A stretch of DNA of 64,000 nt, from the NCBI RefSeq assembly GCF_008180155.1, contig NZ_VSZS01000068.1:186001-250000 (forward strand). Direction: 5' to 3'. The DNA comes from Neoaquamicrobium microcysteis. GTDB taxonomy: Bacteria > Pseudomonadota > Alphaproteobacteria > Rhizobiales > Rhizobiaceae. Of this stretch, positions 16,302-24,720 are shown piece after piece (position 1 is the stretch's first letter; each line of letters opens with the position of its first letter). Position numbers and translations under genes: made by a program. The notes under the pieces are model-generated. The model was given only the letters and a program-made list of their open reading frames with translations. It searched no databases and was not told the DNA's origin.

Positions 16302-17285
16302 TCAATCCGGGATAACCACGCGCGCCACGACTGGCAGATGATTGGAGCCAAATTTCGACCCCAGGGTCAGATCCTCCAGCCCCAATGTTGGCGACAAGAC
16401 GATGCGGTCGATTGGCGTGCCGATCTGCGTGAGCGACCAGAGACGTATGCTGAAGCGTGTCGGCAGCGGCCACCACCGGGATTCGGTCGTCCGGTATCCC
16501 GTCGAGGACAGGAAGTCGAGAAAGAACGGAGACCAGGGTGGCGTGTTCCAATCGCCGGCGACGACGACCAGAGCGTCCGACGGCTCCGACTTCACGGCTG
16601 CTTCCAGATCCCGAAGGTACGCGGCGCGCGCTTCCCAAGCGCGGGGGCTGCGCGGAGTCTGTGGATGGACTGCATAGAGAACAACCGTCCTCCCTTCGAC
16701 CGACAGCTCGAAGCGCACGGCGAACCTGCCGTATGTGTCGCCGCTCTCGGGAAAGACCGTCCGTTCGTCGAGGATCGGGAACCGGCTGAGAACCTTCATG
16801 TCGGTGTTGCCGGCAAGGTCGCGGCTGCTTTCGAAGGGCCAGCGCCCTCTGGCGATCAACGTGTTCTGCCAGAACGGCCTCACCTCCTGCAGCACCAGGA
16901 TATCCGCCTCGCCGACCTCGGGAAGCGCAAGAAAGGGACGCGGATCCAGATTGTCGACCAGGACATTGGCGGAGACCACGGTGAACGTCGTTCCCGCCGC
17001 CGCGGGCGCCGGCGGCGGGAGGAAAAGATAGGGAACGCCGGCAGCCAGAAGCGCGATTGCTCCCGCGATCTTCGTGGAGCGCCGAGGAAGCGCGAAGCCT
17101 ATGACGAAAAGAATGACGCCCGCCACGAGAAGGTGGGGACGGATGAAGTTTGCCAGGTCTGCAGCCCATAGATTTCGGGATAGCGCTACGGATACGAACT
17201 GTGCCGCGGCAAAGGCGAGCTGCGCCAGCAGCAAGACGGCGAGGAAAAGCTTCGGCGTGCGGCCGCTGGCTGAAGAGAAGGGCAC
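16302..17285 (-). CDS. Membrane-anchored endonuclease/exonuclease/phosphatase family protein
   Basis: The 327-residue protein has three N-terminal membrane helices (residues about 10-105) and an EEP domain facing the periplasm. Motifs include TVVSANVLVDN, DILVLQEVRP (metal-binding Glu), VVAGDWNTPPWSPFF (Asp/Asn), and the C-terminal SNHLPVVARV (Asp replaced by Asn, His kept). Members hydrolyse phosphodiesters of nucleic acids or lipids; the substrate here is unknown. It may be co-transcribed with the downstream exported protein gene. Confidence 0.88.
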   Translation of the reverse strand: MPFSSASGRTPKLFLAVLLLAQLAFAAAQFVSVALSRNLWAADLANFIRPHLLVAGVILFVIGFALPRRSTKIAGAIALLAAGVPYLFLPPPAPAAAGTTFTVVSANVLVDNLDPRPFLALPEVGEADILVLQEVRPFWQNTLIARGRWPFESSRDLAGNTDMKVLSRFPILDERTVFPESGDTYGRFAVRFELSVEGRTVVLYAVHPQTPRSPRAWEARAAYLRDLEAAVKSEPSDALVVVAGDWNTPPWSPFFLDFLSSTGYRTTESRWWPLPTRFSIRLWSLTQIGTPIDRIVLSPTLGLEDLTLGSKFGSNHLPVVARVVIPD

Positions 17286-17633
17286 CGGTGTCGATCCTGC
17301 TGAAAGCGCCGCGAGGAGCAGATTATTTCTGCGGTGCAGGTTTCGGCCAATGGGGCAATCTGGCGCATGGGGCTAGCGACAGGTTGGAAGTCCCGCATGA
17401 ATTCGGCGCTTGTTGCGCGGCGGCCCAAAAAGGGCAGGGAAAAAGCGTACAAGGCAGAGGTCCGTGCATACTCAAGGTCTCCACTCCTGCGAGGTGAACG
17501 AGCACCTCATGACCGAGCTGGCGCTGGCCTTGCTAGACACGGTAACGAAACATCGCGCCGGCTCCAGCCGAAGCGCGATGTACTGACGGGAAGCACACGG
17601 CAGAGCGGGAACTGAAAAATCTGAAATTTCCTC
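17286..17633. other. Intergenic stretch before zntA
   Basis: No convincing gene is seen in these 348 bases. A short frame on the plus strand ending with the TGA at 17584-17586 (about 40 codons) has no recognised family. The MerR-type promoter of zntA begins at 17634. Confidence 0.4.
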
Positions 17634-17664
17634 TTGATCCTCTAGCTGCTCTAGGTCGTATGGA
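17634..17664 (+). promoter_or_regulatory. MerR-type promoter/operator of zntA
   Basis: -35 TTGATC, 19-bp spacer CTCTAGCTGCTCTAGGTCG, -10 TATGGA. This closely follows the arrangement of PbrR/CadR-controlled P-type ATPase promoters. The gene starts 30 bases downstream with AGGAG at 17681. Confidence 0.82.
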
Positions 17665-17693
17665 ATTGCTCCTGACATACAGGAGTGTAGATT

Positions 17694-19991
17694 ATGACGG
17701 TCCCGCAACGCCAGACGCGCTTTCGAGTGGAGGGGATGGATTGCGCGAGCTGCGCGGCCAAGATCGAGACAGCCGTTCGCCGCATTCCGGCCGTGACAGA
17801 TGTAGGAGTTTCGGTCGTCGCCGGCACGATGACGGTGACACACGGGCCGGAAACCGACCTCGACGGTGTCGCGCGCAAGCTCGGCAGCCTTGGCTACAAG
17901 GCGTCCCCCCTGACGCGAACCGGAGAGAAGGCGCCCGCCTCCGGTCATGTCCACGGTCCGGAATGCCGTCACGAGGGGCATGAGCATTCGCACGACAACG
18001 ATCACCATGCGCATGGCGGCGGTAACGCGCATGACGGTGTCCCTCCATCCAGGGCCTCGAATGTGCCGACCGGCGACTCGCTTCACGGCATGCACGGGCA
18101 TGACCATGGGCCGATCGACGGTCCGTGGTGGAGCACATCGAAGGCGAAGCTGACCATCGTCTGCGGCGCGGCGCTCGCCATCGCCTTCGGGCTGTCGCAA
18201 CTCTTTCCGCAAACGCAACCCTGGGGCTTCATCATCGCCATGGCCGTCGGGCTCGTGCCGATCGCGCGCCGGGCGCTGTTCGGGGCGATGAACGGCAGCC
18301 CGTTCTCGATCGAGACGCTTATGACCGTGGCGGCGGTGGGCGCCGTCATCATCGATGCTGCGGAGGAAGCCGCAGTCGTCGTCTTCCTGTTCCTTGTCGG
18401 CGAACTGCTGGAAGGCATCGCAACGGGACGGGCGCGAGCGTCGATCCGTGCGCTCTCGAACCTGATGCCTAAGACCGCGCTGCTTGAAAGCGAGGGAGGC
18501 ACACGGACCGTTCCGGCGGACAGCCTCACGGTCGGTTCGATCGTGATGATCCGTCCGGGCGACCGGGTGCCGGCCGACGGCGTCGTGCTTTCCGGCGAAA
18601 GCGCGGTAGACGAAGCGCCGGTGACCGGTGAGTCGGTCCCCAAGCGAAAGGAGGAAGGCGACAAGGTGTTCGCCGGCACGGTGAACCAGGAAGGGGTGCT
18701 GCGCGTGCGCGTCACGGCGGCCGCGGCAGACAACACGATCGCTCGCATCATTGCGCTGGTCGAGGAGGCGCAGGAATCGAAGGCTCCGACCGAACGCTTC
18801 ATCGACCGCTTTTCCAAATACTATACGCCAGGCGTGATGGTCGTGGCAGCGCTCGTGGCTATCCTGCCGCCGTTGCTGGGCGGAGCCGAGTGGAACACAT
18901 GGATCTATCGCGGTCTCGCGGTTCTGCTGATCGGCTGCCCGTGCGCGCTCGTCATCTCGACGCCGGCCGCAATCGCGGCTGGGCTTTCCGCCGGCGCCCG
19001 GCGCGGCCTGCTGATGAAAGGTGGAGCCGTGCTGGAGAACCTCGGTAAGGTCGACAGCGTGGCTTTCGACAAGACCGGGACGCTGACCGAGGGCAAGCCG
19101 AAGGTGACGGACATCGTCGGCATAGGGCGCGACGAGCGCGAGACACTTCGCCTCGCCGCGTCGCTGGAGGTGGGCTCAAGCCATCCGCTTGCGGTCGCGA
19201 TCCTCGCAAAAGCCGAAGCGGAGAATGTGCCAGTGGTCGCGGCATCGGAGGCGGGCGCTGTTGGCGGCAAGGGCGTTGTGGGGACGCTCGATGGTGTGAA
19301 GCTGTTCTTCGCCTCGCCACGTGCGGCGGGCCAGCAGGTCATGCTCGACGAGGCCCTTACCACACGCATTGCGTCGCTCAACGACGAGGGCAAGACCGTG
19401 TCGGTGCTGTTGGCAGGCGGACAGGTCGCCGGTTTGATAGCCATGCGCGACGAGCCACGCGATGACGCGAAGGCCGGCATCGCCGCGCTGCGCGAGTTGG
19501 GCGCCGACTCTGTGATGCTGACGGGCGACAACCAGCGCACGGCCAAGGCGATTGCCGCCTCGCTCGGGATGGAAGCGCGCGCCGAGCTCTTGCCTCAGGA
19601 CAAGCAGAAGATCGTCGGCGAGATGCGGGCGACAGGCTCGTTCGTCGCCAAGGTCGGCGACGGAATCAACGATGCGCCCGCACTTGCCGCCGCCGACATC
19701 GGCATCGCCATGGGAAGCGGAACCGACGTCGCGCTGGAGACCGCGGACGCAGCGGTCTTGCACGGTCGTGTCAAGGATGTGGCGAACATGGTCTCGCTCT
19801 CGCGCGCAACCATGAGCAACATCTGGCAGAACATCGTCATGTCGCTTGGCCTCAAGGCGGTGTTCCTCGTCACGACCGTCCTTGGCGTGACCGGGTTGTG
19901 GCCCGCGATCCTGGCCGACACCGGCGCTACCGTTCTGGTCACCGCCAACGCCATGCGCTTGTTGGCCTGGCGCGGCATTCGCGATGCCTGA
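17694..19991 (+). CDS. zntA: Zn/Cd/Pb-exporting P1B-type ATPase
   Basis: The 765-residue ATPase exports divalent soft metals from the cytoplasm. It has one HMA domain (GMDC17ASC20), then a strikingly His-rich linker (about residues 82-145, with HEGHEHSHDNDHHAHGGG), the transmembrane C415-P-C417 motif, phosphorylation site Asp459 in DKTGT, the SSHPL motif, TGDN and GDGINDAPAL. The TM8 block LADTGATVLVTANAMRLL is typical of the Zn/Cd/Pb (P1B-2) subgroup rather than the copper one. AGGAG precedes the ATG. It is followed by copper-handling and thiol genes on the same strand. Confidence 0.96.
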   Translation: MTVPQRQTRFRVEGMDCASCAAKIETAVRRIPAVTDVGVSVVAGTMTVTHGPETDLDGVARKLGSLGYKASPLTRTGEKAPASGHVHGPECRHEGHEHSHDNDHHAHGGGNAHDGVPPSRASNVPTGDSLHGMHGHDHGPIDGPWWSTSKAKLTIVCGAALAIAFGLSQLFPQTQPWGFIIAMAVGLVPIARRALFGAMNGSPFSIETLMTVAAVGAVIIDAAEEAAVVVFLFLVGELLEGIATGRARASIRALSNLMPKTALLESEGGTRTVPADSLTVGSIVMIRPGDRVPADGVVLSGESAVDEAPVTGESVPKRKEEGDKVFAGTVNQEGVLRVRVTAAAADNTIARIIALVEEAQESKAPTERFIDRFSKYYTPGVMVVAALVAILPPLLGGAEWNTWIYRGLAVLLIGCPCALVISTPAAIAAGLSAGARRGLLMKGGAVLENLGKVDSVAFDKTGTLTEGKPKVTDIVGIGRDERETLRLAASLEVGSSHPLAVAILAKAEAENVPVVAASEAGAVGGKGVVGTLDGVKLFFASPRAAGQQVMLDEALTTRIASLNDEGKTVSVLLAGGQVAGLIAMRDEPRDDAKAGIAALRELGADSVMLTGDNQRTAKAIAASLGMEARAELLPQDKQKIVGEMRATGSFVAKVGDGINDAPALAAADIGIAMGSGTDVALETADAAVLHGRVKDVANMVSLSRATMSNIWQNIVMSLGLKAVFLVTTVLGVTGLWPAILADTGATVLVTANAMRLLAWRGIRDA

Positions 19992-20079
19992 CACATACAT
20001 GCGGCGATGTGCATCCTGTTCCTGCAAGGCGGAGATGGCGCAGAACGCCTCATGTCGAGTGCGATATGGAGTGGAAAAA

Positions 20080-20586
20080 TTGTTCAATGCTAACAAAGCC
20101 GTCGCCATGGCGACGCTGTTCATGTCCAGCTTGCTGATTGCCTCGCCCGCAGCGGCGCACGACTTTTCGGTCGGCGACATTGCGGTCGGCCATCCGTGGT
20201 CGCGTCTCGCACCGGCCAACGCTCCGGTCATAGGCGGCTATCTGACGCTGACCAACACAGGGTCGCAGCCCGATACGCTGGTCGGCGGAAGTGCCACGAT
20301 CGCCGAACGCGTCGAGATCCACGAGATGCGTATCGAGGACGGGGTGGCCCGTATGCGGCCTCTTCCCGCTGGGCAGGAGATAGCTCCCGGAGCGACGGTC
20401 GAGCTCCAGCCGGGCGGTACCCATCTCATGTTCATCAATCCTGAACGTGCGTTCTCGGAAGGCGAGCGCTTCGAGGTGACGCTCGAGTTCGCGAATGCCG
20501 GTGAAGTGGCCGTCGAGTTCGTGGTGCAAAGGAACCCGGGTGGAAATGCGGGACAAGAGGATGAACATGGAGGCCATGCGCCATGA
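20080..20586 (+). CDS. Periplasmic copper chaperone PCu(A)C
   Basis: The mature part has the full copper site: His81-x-Met83 (VEIHEMRIEDG), Met92 and His115-x-Met117 (GGTHLMF), plus the HPWSR signature. Such proteins deliver Cu(I) to the CuA site of cytochrome oxidase. The TTG at 20080, preceded by GGAG at 8 bases, gives a good signal peptide (AVAMATLFMSSLLIASPAAAH); GTG 20071 is an alternative, and the longer frame from 19984 overlaps no signal. The C-terminus ends DEHGGHAP. Its stop overlaps the start of the Sco gene, so they are coupled. It begins 88 bases after zntA. Confidence 0.92.
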   Translation: MFNANKAVAMATLFMSSLLIASPAAAHDFSVGDIAVGHPWSRLAPANAPVIGGYLTLTNTGSQPDTLVGGSATIAERVEIHEMRIEDGVARMRPLPAGQEIAPGATVELQPGGTHLMFINPERAFSEGERFEVTLEFANAGEVAVEFVVQRNPGGNAGQEDEHGGHAP

Positions 20587-21188
20587 GCTTTGTCAGGCTG
20601 TTCCGCATCGGCGTTTGGGTCGCAATCGCGGTGCTGGGCACGTACCTGGTGGTGTCGACGCAGATGACCGCGCAGCGCCAGCCTGTGGAAGCTTCGACCG
20701 GGGCAGCGCGTGTGGGCGGCCCGTTCTCGCTCGTGTCGCATGAGGGAGAGCGGGTGGACAATCAGTCGCTGGCGGGGCGTCCCTACGTCGTGTTCTTCGG
20801 CTTCACCCATTGCCCCGAGATTTGTCCGACGACGCTGTTCGAGCTGACCGACCTGATGGGCGAACTGGGCCCGGATGCAGACAAGCTTGAAGTCCTGTTC
20901 GTCACCGTCGATCCGGAGCGGGACACGCAAGACATGCTCGCCGGCTACATGACCTCCTTTGACAGCCGCATCACCGCGCTGCGGGGGACGGCCGAAGAGA
21001 CCGAGGCCGCACTGAACGCATTCTCGGCCTACGCGGCAAAGGTGCCTCTCGAAGCCGGCCAGTACACGATGGATCACACGGCCGGCGTCTTCCTCATGCG
21101 CGGCGACGGCAGCTTCGGTGGCGTTCTCGACATGCACGAACCCCGCGAGACGAGGCTGGAAAAACTGCGCCGTCTCGCGAGCGCCTGA
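20583..21188 (+). CDS. Sco1/SenC-family copper metallochaperone
   Basis: The 201-residue protein is anchored by one N-terminal helix (residues 8-25) and has a thioredoxin-like domain with Cu ligands Cys77 and Cys81 (THCPEICPTT) and the distal His165 (YTMDHTAG). Sco proteins metallate or reduce the CuA centre of cytochrome c oxidase; in Bradyrhizobium the partner reductant is TlpA, which is also present in this window. ATGA overlap with the PCu(A)C gene indicates translational coupling. It is followed 13 bases later by the dsbB-like gene. Confidence 0.95.
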   Translation: MSFVRLFRIGVWVAIAVLGTYLVVSTQMTAQRQPVEASTGAARVGGPFSLVSHEGERVDNQSLAGRPYVVFFGFTHCPEICPTTLFELTDLMGELGPDADKLEVLFVTVDPERDTQDMLAGYMTSFDSRITALRGTAEETEAALNAFSAYAAKVPLEAGQYTMDHTAGVFLMRGDGSFGGVLDMHEPRETRLEKLRRLASA

Positions 21189-21201
21189 CCGGGACTAGAC
21201 G

Positions 21202-21651
21202 ATGCTCGACAAGGTGTCCAACAAATCGGCTGAAGACTGGAATTCCTGGTGGCTGTTAGTGGCCTGGCTGATCGCGGCCGGGTCGACGCTGGCAGCCTTG
21301 TTCATCGGTGAGATCGTGGGGCAGACCCCGTGCAACCTCTGCTGGTTCCAGCGGGTGTTCATGTTCCCGCTTGCCATTGTGCTCGGCATCGCGGCGTTCA
21401 GGCTGGATGTCGGTATCAGGATCTACGCCTTGCCGCTGGTGGCAATCGGCGCTGCAATCGCGGCATTTCACTCGCTGGTGTACTTCGGCCTCATTGATGA
21501 GGGCATAACGCCGTGCGCCCGCGACGGCCCGTCCTGCTCGGGAGCCGACATGACCATTTTCGGCGGCGTGCCGCTGCCGCTCGTGTCGCTGCTCGCGTTC
21601 ATCGCGATCGGCGGCAGTCTTGCCTTGTGCCGACCTGGAGTTTTCAAATGA
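21202..21651 (+). CDS. DsbB-family disulfide bond formation protein
   Basis: The 149-residue protein has four membrane helices and both Cys pairs: Cys44/Cys47 (TPCNLCWFQR) in the first periplasmic loop and Cys105/Cys112 (TPCARDGPSC) in the second. It would reoxidise a DsbA by passing electrons to quinone. The CNLCWFQR form is typical of the BdbC/DsbB variants paired with a dedicated DsbA, and the next gene overlaps by 4 bases (ATGA) and encodes one. Confidence 0.93.
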   Translation: MLDKVSNKSAEDWNSWWLLVAWLIAAGSTLAALFIGEIVGQTPCNLCWFQRVFMFPLAIVLGIAAFRLDVGIRIYALPLVAIGAAIAAFHSLVYFGLIDEGITPCARDGPSCSGADMTIFGGVPLPLVSLLAFIAIGGSLALCRPGVFK

Positions 21652-22295
21652 ACCGTCGACAGGTGACCATCCTATCCGTTGGATTGGCCGCAGGAGCAAT
21701 CTTCGGGGCGTCAGCGCTCTACTACAACCGCGCGCGCAGCCTCGATCCGTCCGGCGCCGAAGCTCTCGTGCGGGAGCATTCTCCCGTTATGGGGCCACCG
21801 GATGCTCCTGTGACGATCGTGGAGTTCTTCGATCCCTCCTGTGAAGCCTGCCGGGCCTTCCATCCCCTCGTGAAGAACATCCTTGCGCAGTATCCCGATG
21901 ACGTCAGGGTCGTGTTCCGGTACGCGGCCTTCCACGACGGGTCGGATCAGGCGGTCGGGATCATCGAGGCGGCACGACGGCAGGACCTCTTCGTCCCGGT
22001 GCTCGAAGCACTTCTTGACGCGCAGCCGGAGTGGGCAATTCATGGCAACCCGAACCTCGACCGCGCCTGGCAGGCCGCCGCCGCAGCAGGCCTCGACCTC
22101 GAGCGCGCGCGCGAAGACGCAACCACGGCCGAGGTCGCGGCTGTGCTGCGGCAGGATACCAGCGATGTCGACGCTTTGGGGGTCAGACAGACGCCGACAT
22201 TCTTCGTAAACGGCAAGAGCCTTCAGTCCTTCGGGCCGCAGCAGCTGATTGATCTTGTCTCCGCCGAAGTGCGATCCGCTCGCGAGAGCGGATGA
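21648..22295 (+). CDS. DsbA-family thioredoxin-like protein with CEAC active site
   Basis: The 215-residue membrane-anchored protein (helix about residues 7-26) has a thioredoxin fold with active site C65-E-A-C68 (FFDPSCEACRAFHP) and cis-Pro loop RQTPTFFVNG. The acidic Glu in the CXXC is unusual; most DsbA use PH, GH or GY. It overlaps the dsbB-like gene by 4 bases and is presumably its dedicated partner. It is the last gene of the zntA-PCu(A)C-sco-dsbB-dsbA run. Confidence 0.92.
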   Translation: MNRRQVTILSVGLAAGAIFGASALYYNRARSLDPSGAEALVREHSPVMGPPDAPVTIVEFFDPSCEACRAFHPLVKNILAQYPDDVRVVFRYAAFHDGSDQAVGIIEAARRQDLFVPVLEALLDAQPEWAIHGNPNLDRAWQAAAAAGLDLERAREDATTAEVAAVLRQDTSDVDALGVRQTPTFFVNGKSLQSFGPQQLIDLVSAEVRSARESG

Positions 22296-22298
22296 GCC

Positions 22299-22318
22299 AT
22301 CCGGCTGTGGGGCCGGAT
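22299..22318. terminator. Hairpin between convergent dsbA and CDF genes
   Basis: Arms ATCCGGC and GCCGGAT with a 6-base loop sit exactly between the two convergent stops. No T run follows on either strand, so function as a bidirectional terminator is plausible but weakly supported. Confidence 0.4.
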
Positions 22319-23259
22319 CACTCATGATTGGATTTGAGTTCGCCCCGTGGGTCGACCTGCACGGTGACGTGGTCGATCGCATAGCGCTCCTTGAGCCAGG
22401 CCGAGACGAGCGGCGGGAGGCTGAGCGGATCCGTTCCGGTCGCCGGGCTGACATGGACTGTGGCGACGCTCGTCTCGTCCGTCAGCGTCCAGGCATGAAA
22501 GTGCCCGGCCTCGGCGATGCCCGGTACGCCGGCGAGCCCGCGCTCCGCTTCGATCGCGTCCACACCACGCGGAACAGCTTGCAGCAGGACGCGGATCGAA
22601 TCCGAGACCAGGCTCCATGCGGATCTGACGACGAGCCCCGCCACCAGCACGGACAGGATGGGGTCGAGTATCGTCCATCCGGTCAGCATGATCCCGATCG
22701 CCGCAGCGATCGCGCCGACGGAGCCGAGCAGGTCGCCGATGACGTGCAGGAAGGCGCCCCTGAGATTGCTGTCGCCCTTGTTGCCCGACCAGAGGATCCA
22801 GGCGCCGGCGACGTTCACGCCCAGGCCGATCACCGCGACGATCAGCATCGGGCCCGCCAGAATCTCCACCGGCGCGTTGATGCGCTGCACGGCCTCCCAC
22901 GCGATCCAGGCCACGAGCAGGAGCAACGTCGCGCCGTTGGCGAGCGCCGCCAGTACCCTTACCCGGTGGAAACCGTAGGTGCGTTGGGAGTCCGCCGCGC
23001 GCCGAGCGATGCGATAGGCGATCAGGGCGAGCAGCAGCGCGGCCGCGTCGGAGACCATGTGGCCCGCATCCGCGATTAGCGCGAGCGAGCCTGAGTACCA
23101 GCCGCCGATCGCCTGCACGATGGCGTAGCTTGCCGTGAAGATTAGTACGAATCGGATGCGCCGCTCGTTCGAAGCGGTCACGACCTGTGCGTGATCGTGG
23201 CCCTCCTCGTGCGCGTGCCCTTCATGGCCCGTCTTCGAGATCTCTGGATTGCCGGTCAC
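22318..23259 (-). CDS. CDF-family cation efflux protein (CzcD/ZitB-like)
   Basis: The 313-residue exporter moves Zn(II) or similar ions out of the cytoplasm by proton antiport. It has a His-rich N-terminus (GHEGHAHEEGHDH), six membrane helices, and the metal-site motifs LIADAGHMVSD (TM2) and LHVIGDLLGSVG (TM5). The start is a GTG with AAGGAG upstream; only one base separates it from the stop of the HXXEE gene, so the two are co-transcribed from the MerR-type promoter at 23997. Confidence 0.94.
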   Translation of the reverse strand: MTGNPEISKTGHEGHAHEEGHDHAQVVTASNERRIRFVLIFTASYAIVQAIGGWYSGSLALIADAGHMVSDAAALLLALIAYRIARRAADSQRTYGFHRVRVLAALANGATLLLLVAWIAWEAVQRINAPVEILAGPMLIVAVIGLGVNVAGAWILWSGNKGDSNLRGAFLHVIGDLLGSVGAIAAAIGIMLTGWTILDPILSVLVAGLVVRSAWSLVSDSIRVLLQAVPRGVDAIEAERGLAGVPGIAEAGHFHAWTLTDETSVATVHVSPATGTDPLSLPPLVSAWLKERYAIDHVTVQVDPRGELKSNHE

Positions 23260-23260
23260 A

Positions 23261-23809
23261 TCAAGCTCCTTTGGAAAGACGCCACATGCCCCACCACGCT
23301 ACAGGCGCGAGCAGCACGACGGTCGCCATGCCGGGAAAATAGGCAAAAGGCTCTGGGGTAAACCATGGGAAGACGATAAAGTGCGCGAGCTCCGTGATGC
23401 CCATGGCAGCGAATAAGGTCCAGGCGAGATAGGTGCCGAAACTGTACCCGCGGCTGACCAGGACGGGCATCAGCAGCCACGCTCCAACGGACAGCAGGAC
23501 CAGCAGGATCACCTGCCAGGAAGCGGCTTCGGGCGTCACTATGCCGGTAATCTCCGCCAGCCTCTCGAAGAAGCCCATCGAGTATTCTTCGATGCGGTGA
23601 AGGGCGAAGAGCGCTAGTGCAAGAAAGTACGGGGTCCTGATCGCGGTGAAGGACGGGGTTGTCGGAAAGATCAGCCACAGCACGAACCCGCCGAGGAATC
23701 CGGAGGTGAAGATCAGCATCGTCCAGAAGCCGAAGGCGGAATAGCCAAGAACGAGAACCGCAACGGTGAAAAGGAATGCCGCTGTGACGGTCGTGGGATT
23801 GCTGGTCAT
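23261..23809 (-). CDS. HXXEE-domain membrane protein
   Basis: The 182-residue protein has several membrane helices and the family motif H71-R-I-E-E75 (LFALHRIEEYSMGF), plus a second conserved ELAHF. HXXEE proteins have no proven function; the His and Glu residues within the membrane suggest metal binding. The ATG at 23809 was chosen because the upstream extension is not membrane-like. It lies directly ahead of a CDF exporter gene and behind a MerR-type promoter. A broken homologue with its own operator lies at 32820-33215. Confidence 0.85.
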   Translation of the reverse strand: MTSNPTTVTAAFLFTVAVLVLGYSAFGFWTMLIFTSGFLGGFVLWLIFPTTPSFTAIRTPYFLALALFALHRIEEYSMGFFERLAEITGIVTPEAASWQVILLVLLSVGAWLLMPVLVSRGYSFGTYLAWTLFAAMGITELAHFIVFPWFTPEPFAYFPGMATVVLLAPVAWWGMWRLSKGA

Positions 23810-23996
23810 GGCCGACCCCGCAACGCGGATGTTGAGGCTCGGAGGACTAAAGCCTGATCGGGCTTGTTCGCCCCGCGGGCCTTGAAAGTGTGTGACAACG
23901 CGGCATCGGTCGGAAGCGCGCAAGGGCCTCCGGTCTGCTGCTTTCTGAATGTGGTTTCGCGGAACATCGGCGGCTCACCTGATCCTGACTTGATTA

Positions 23997-24027
23997 AGAC
24001 TGCATCCTCTAGCCGCTAGAGGAGCAA
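23997..24027 (-). promoter_or_regulatory. MerR-type promoter/operator of the HXXEE-CDF operon
   Basis: Read on the minus strand: -35 TTGCTC, 19-bp spacer CTCTAGCGGCTAGAGGATG, -10 CAGTCT. The inner dyad CTCTAGC-G-GCTAGAG is perfect. The leader to the HXXEE start is about 180 bases and holds no other gene. Confidence 0.78.
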
Positions 24028-24276
24028 GCGAATTTTGCAGGTCGGAAAACTTCTGGGCCATTTCCGCTAGACGTCTTTTCGAGGGGCTCCTCATGGTTTG
24101 CGACATGGTGTTGGATTTTTGCCTCGCGCCGCCTGCCTCTCGCTCTCTCGGCGCAGAAGCAGTATTCGGCCTCGGCTAGCGGAACCTAGGAATTGTGCGG
24201 CTAACGAGAGAGCGAACTTCAAATAGTCGTGCAACAATTGGCCTCTAACAGTCTCCGCTTGAAACTTGGGGTAACG

Positions 24277-24546
24277 ATGGGTGGGGTCATGTTGGAGGAG
24301 CAGAAGTTTGAATTTGTTGCCCAGGATGCGGGCACGCGTGTCGCGGCGGTCAGTCACGGGAGGGACATCTGGCTCTACAGGCTGCTTGTAAGATTGTGGA
24401 AAGCTCCGCTGCGTGCATGGCACAGGCGCTATTTGGCTTCCTTGAGCGACCGTCAGTTGTTGGATGCTGGCATCGATCTGACGCGTGCGGGCAGGGGCAG
24501 GGGCTCGGCCGCACGCCTCGATCCGAATCTCGAAGGTCTTCGGTAG
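24277..24546 (+). CDS. DUF1127 (YjiS-like) small protein
   Basis: The 89-residue product ends with the DUF1127 core LWKAPLRAWHRRYLASLSDRQLLDAGIDLTRAGRG. Members in alphaproteobacteria are small Arg-rich proteins linked to RNA and phosphate metabolism. The ATG at 24277 has GGGG five bases upstream; ATG 24289 is an alternative. It is a monocistronic unit closed by a clear hairpin terminator. Confidence 0.8.
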   Translation: MGGVMLEEQKFEFVAQDAGTRVAAVSHGRDIWLYRLLVRLWKAPLRAWHRRYLASLSDRQLLDAGIDLTRAGRGRGSAARLDPNLEGLR

Positions 24547-24609
24547 TCTGCGTCACCGAAGTCACATCCTGCAGTCGTCGGACGGCGGGATAAAACATGC
24601 CCACTTAAA

Positions 24610-24643
24610 GGCGTGCCGCGAAGCTCGGTGCGCCTTCTTTTTG
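24610..24643 (+). terminator. Rho-independent terminator after the DUF1127 gene
   Basis: A 9-bp stem (GGCGTGCCG with CGGTGCGCC, two GU pairs) and a 7-base loop are followed at once by TTCTTTTTG. It lies 64 bases after the DUF1127 stop. Confidence 0.75.
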
Positions 24644-24720
24644 TGTTCTGTTTTCCCGCTCTCACTCGGAGCGTGATGTGGATCCACATAAGGATGGGCG
24701 CGGACGCCGGCTCTGCCGCC

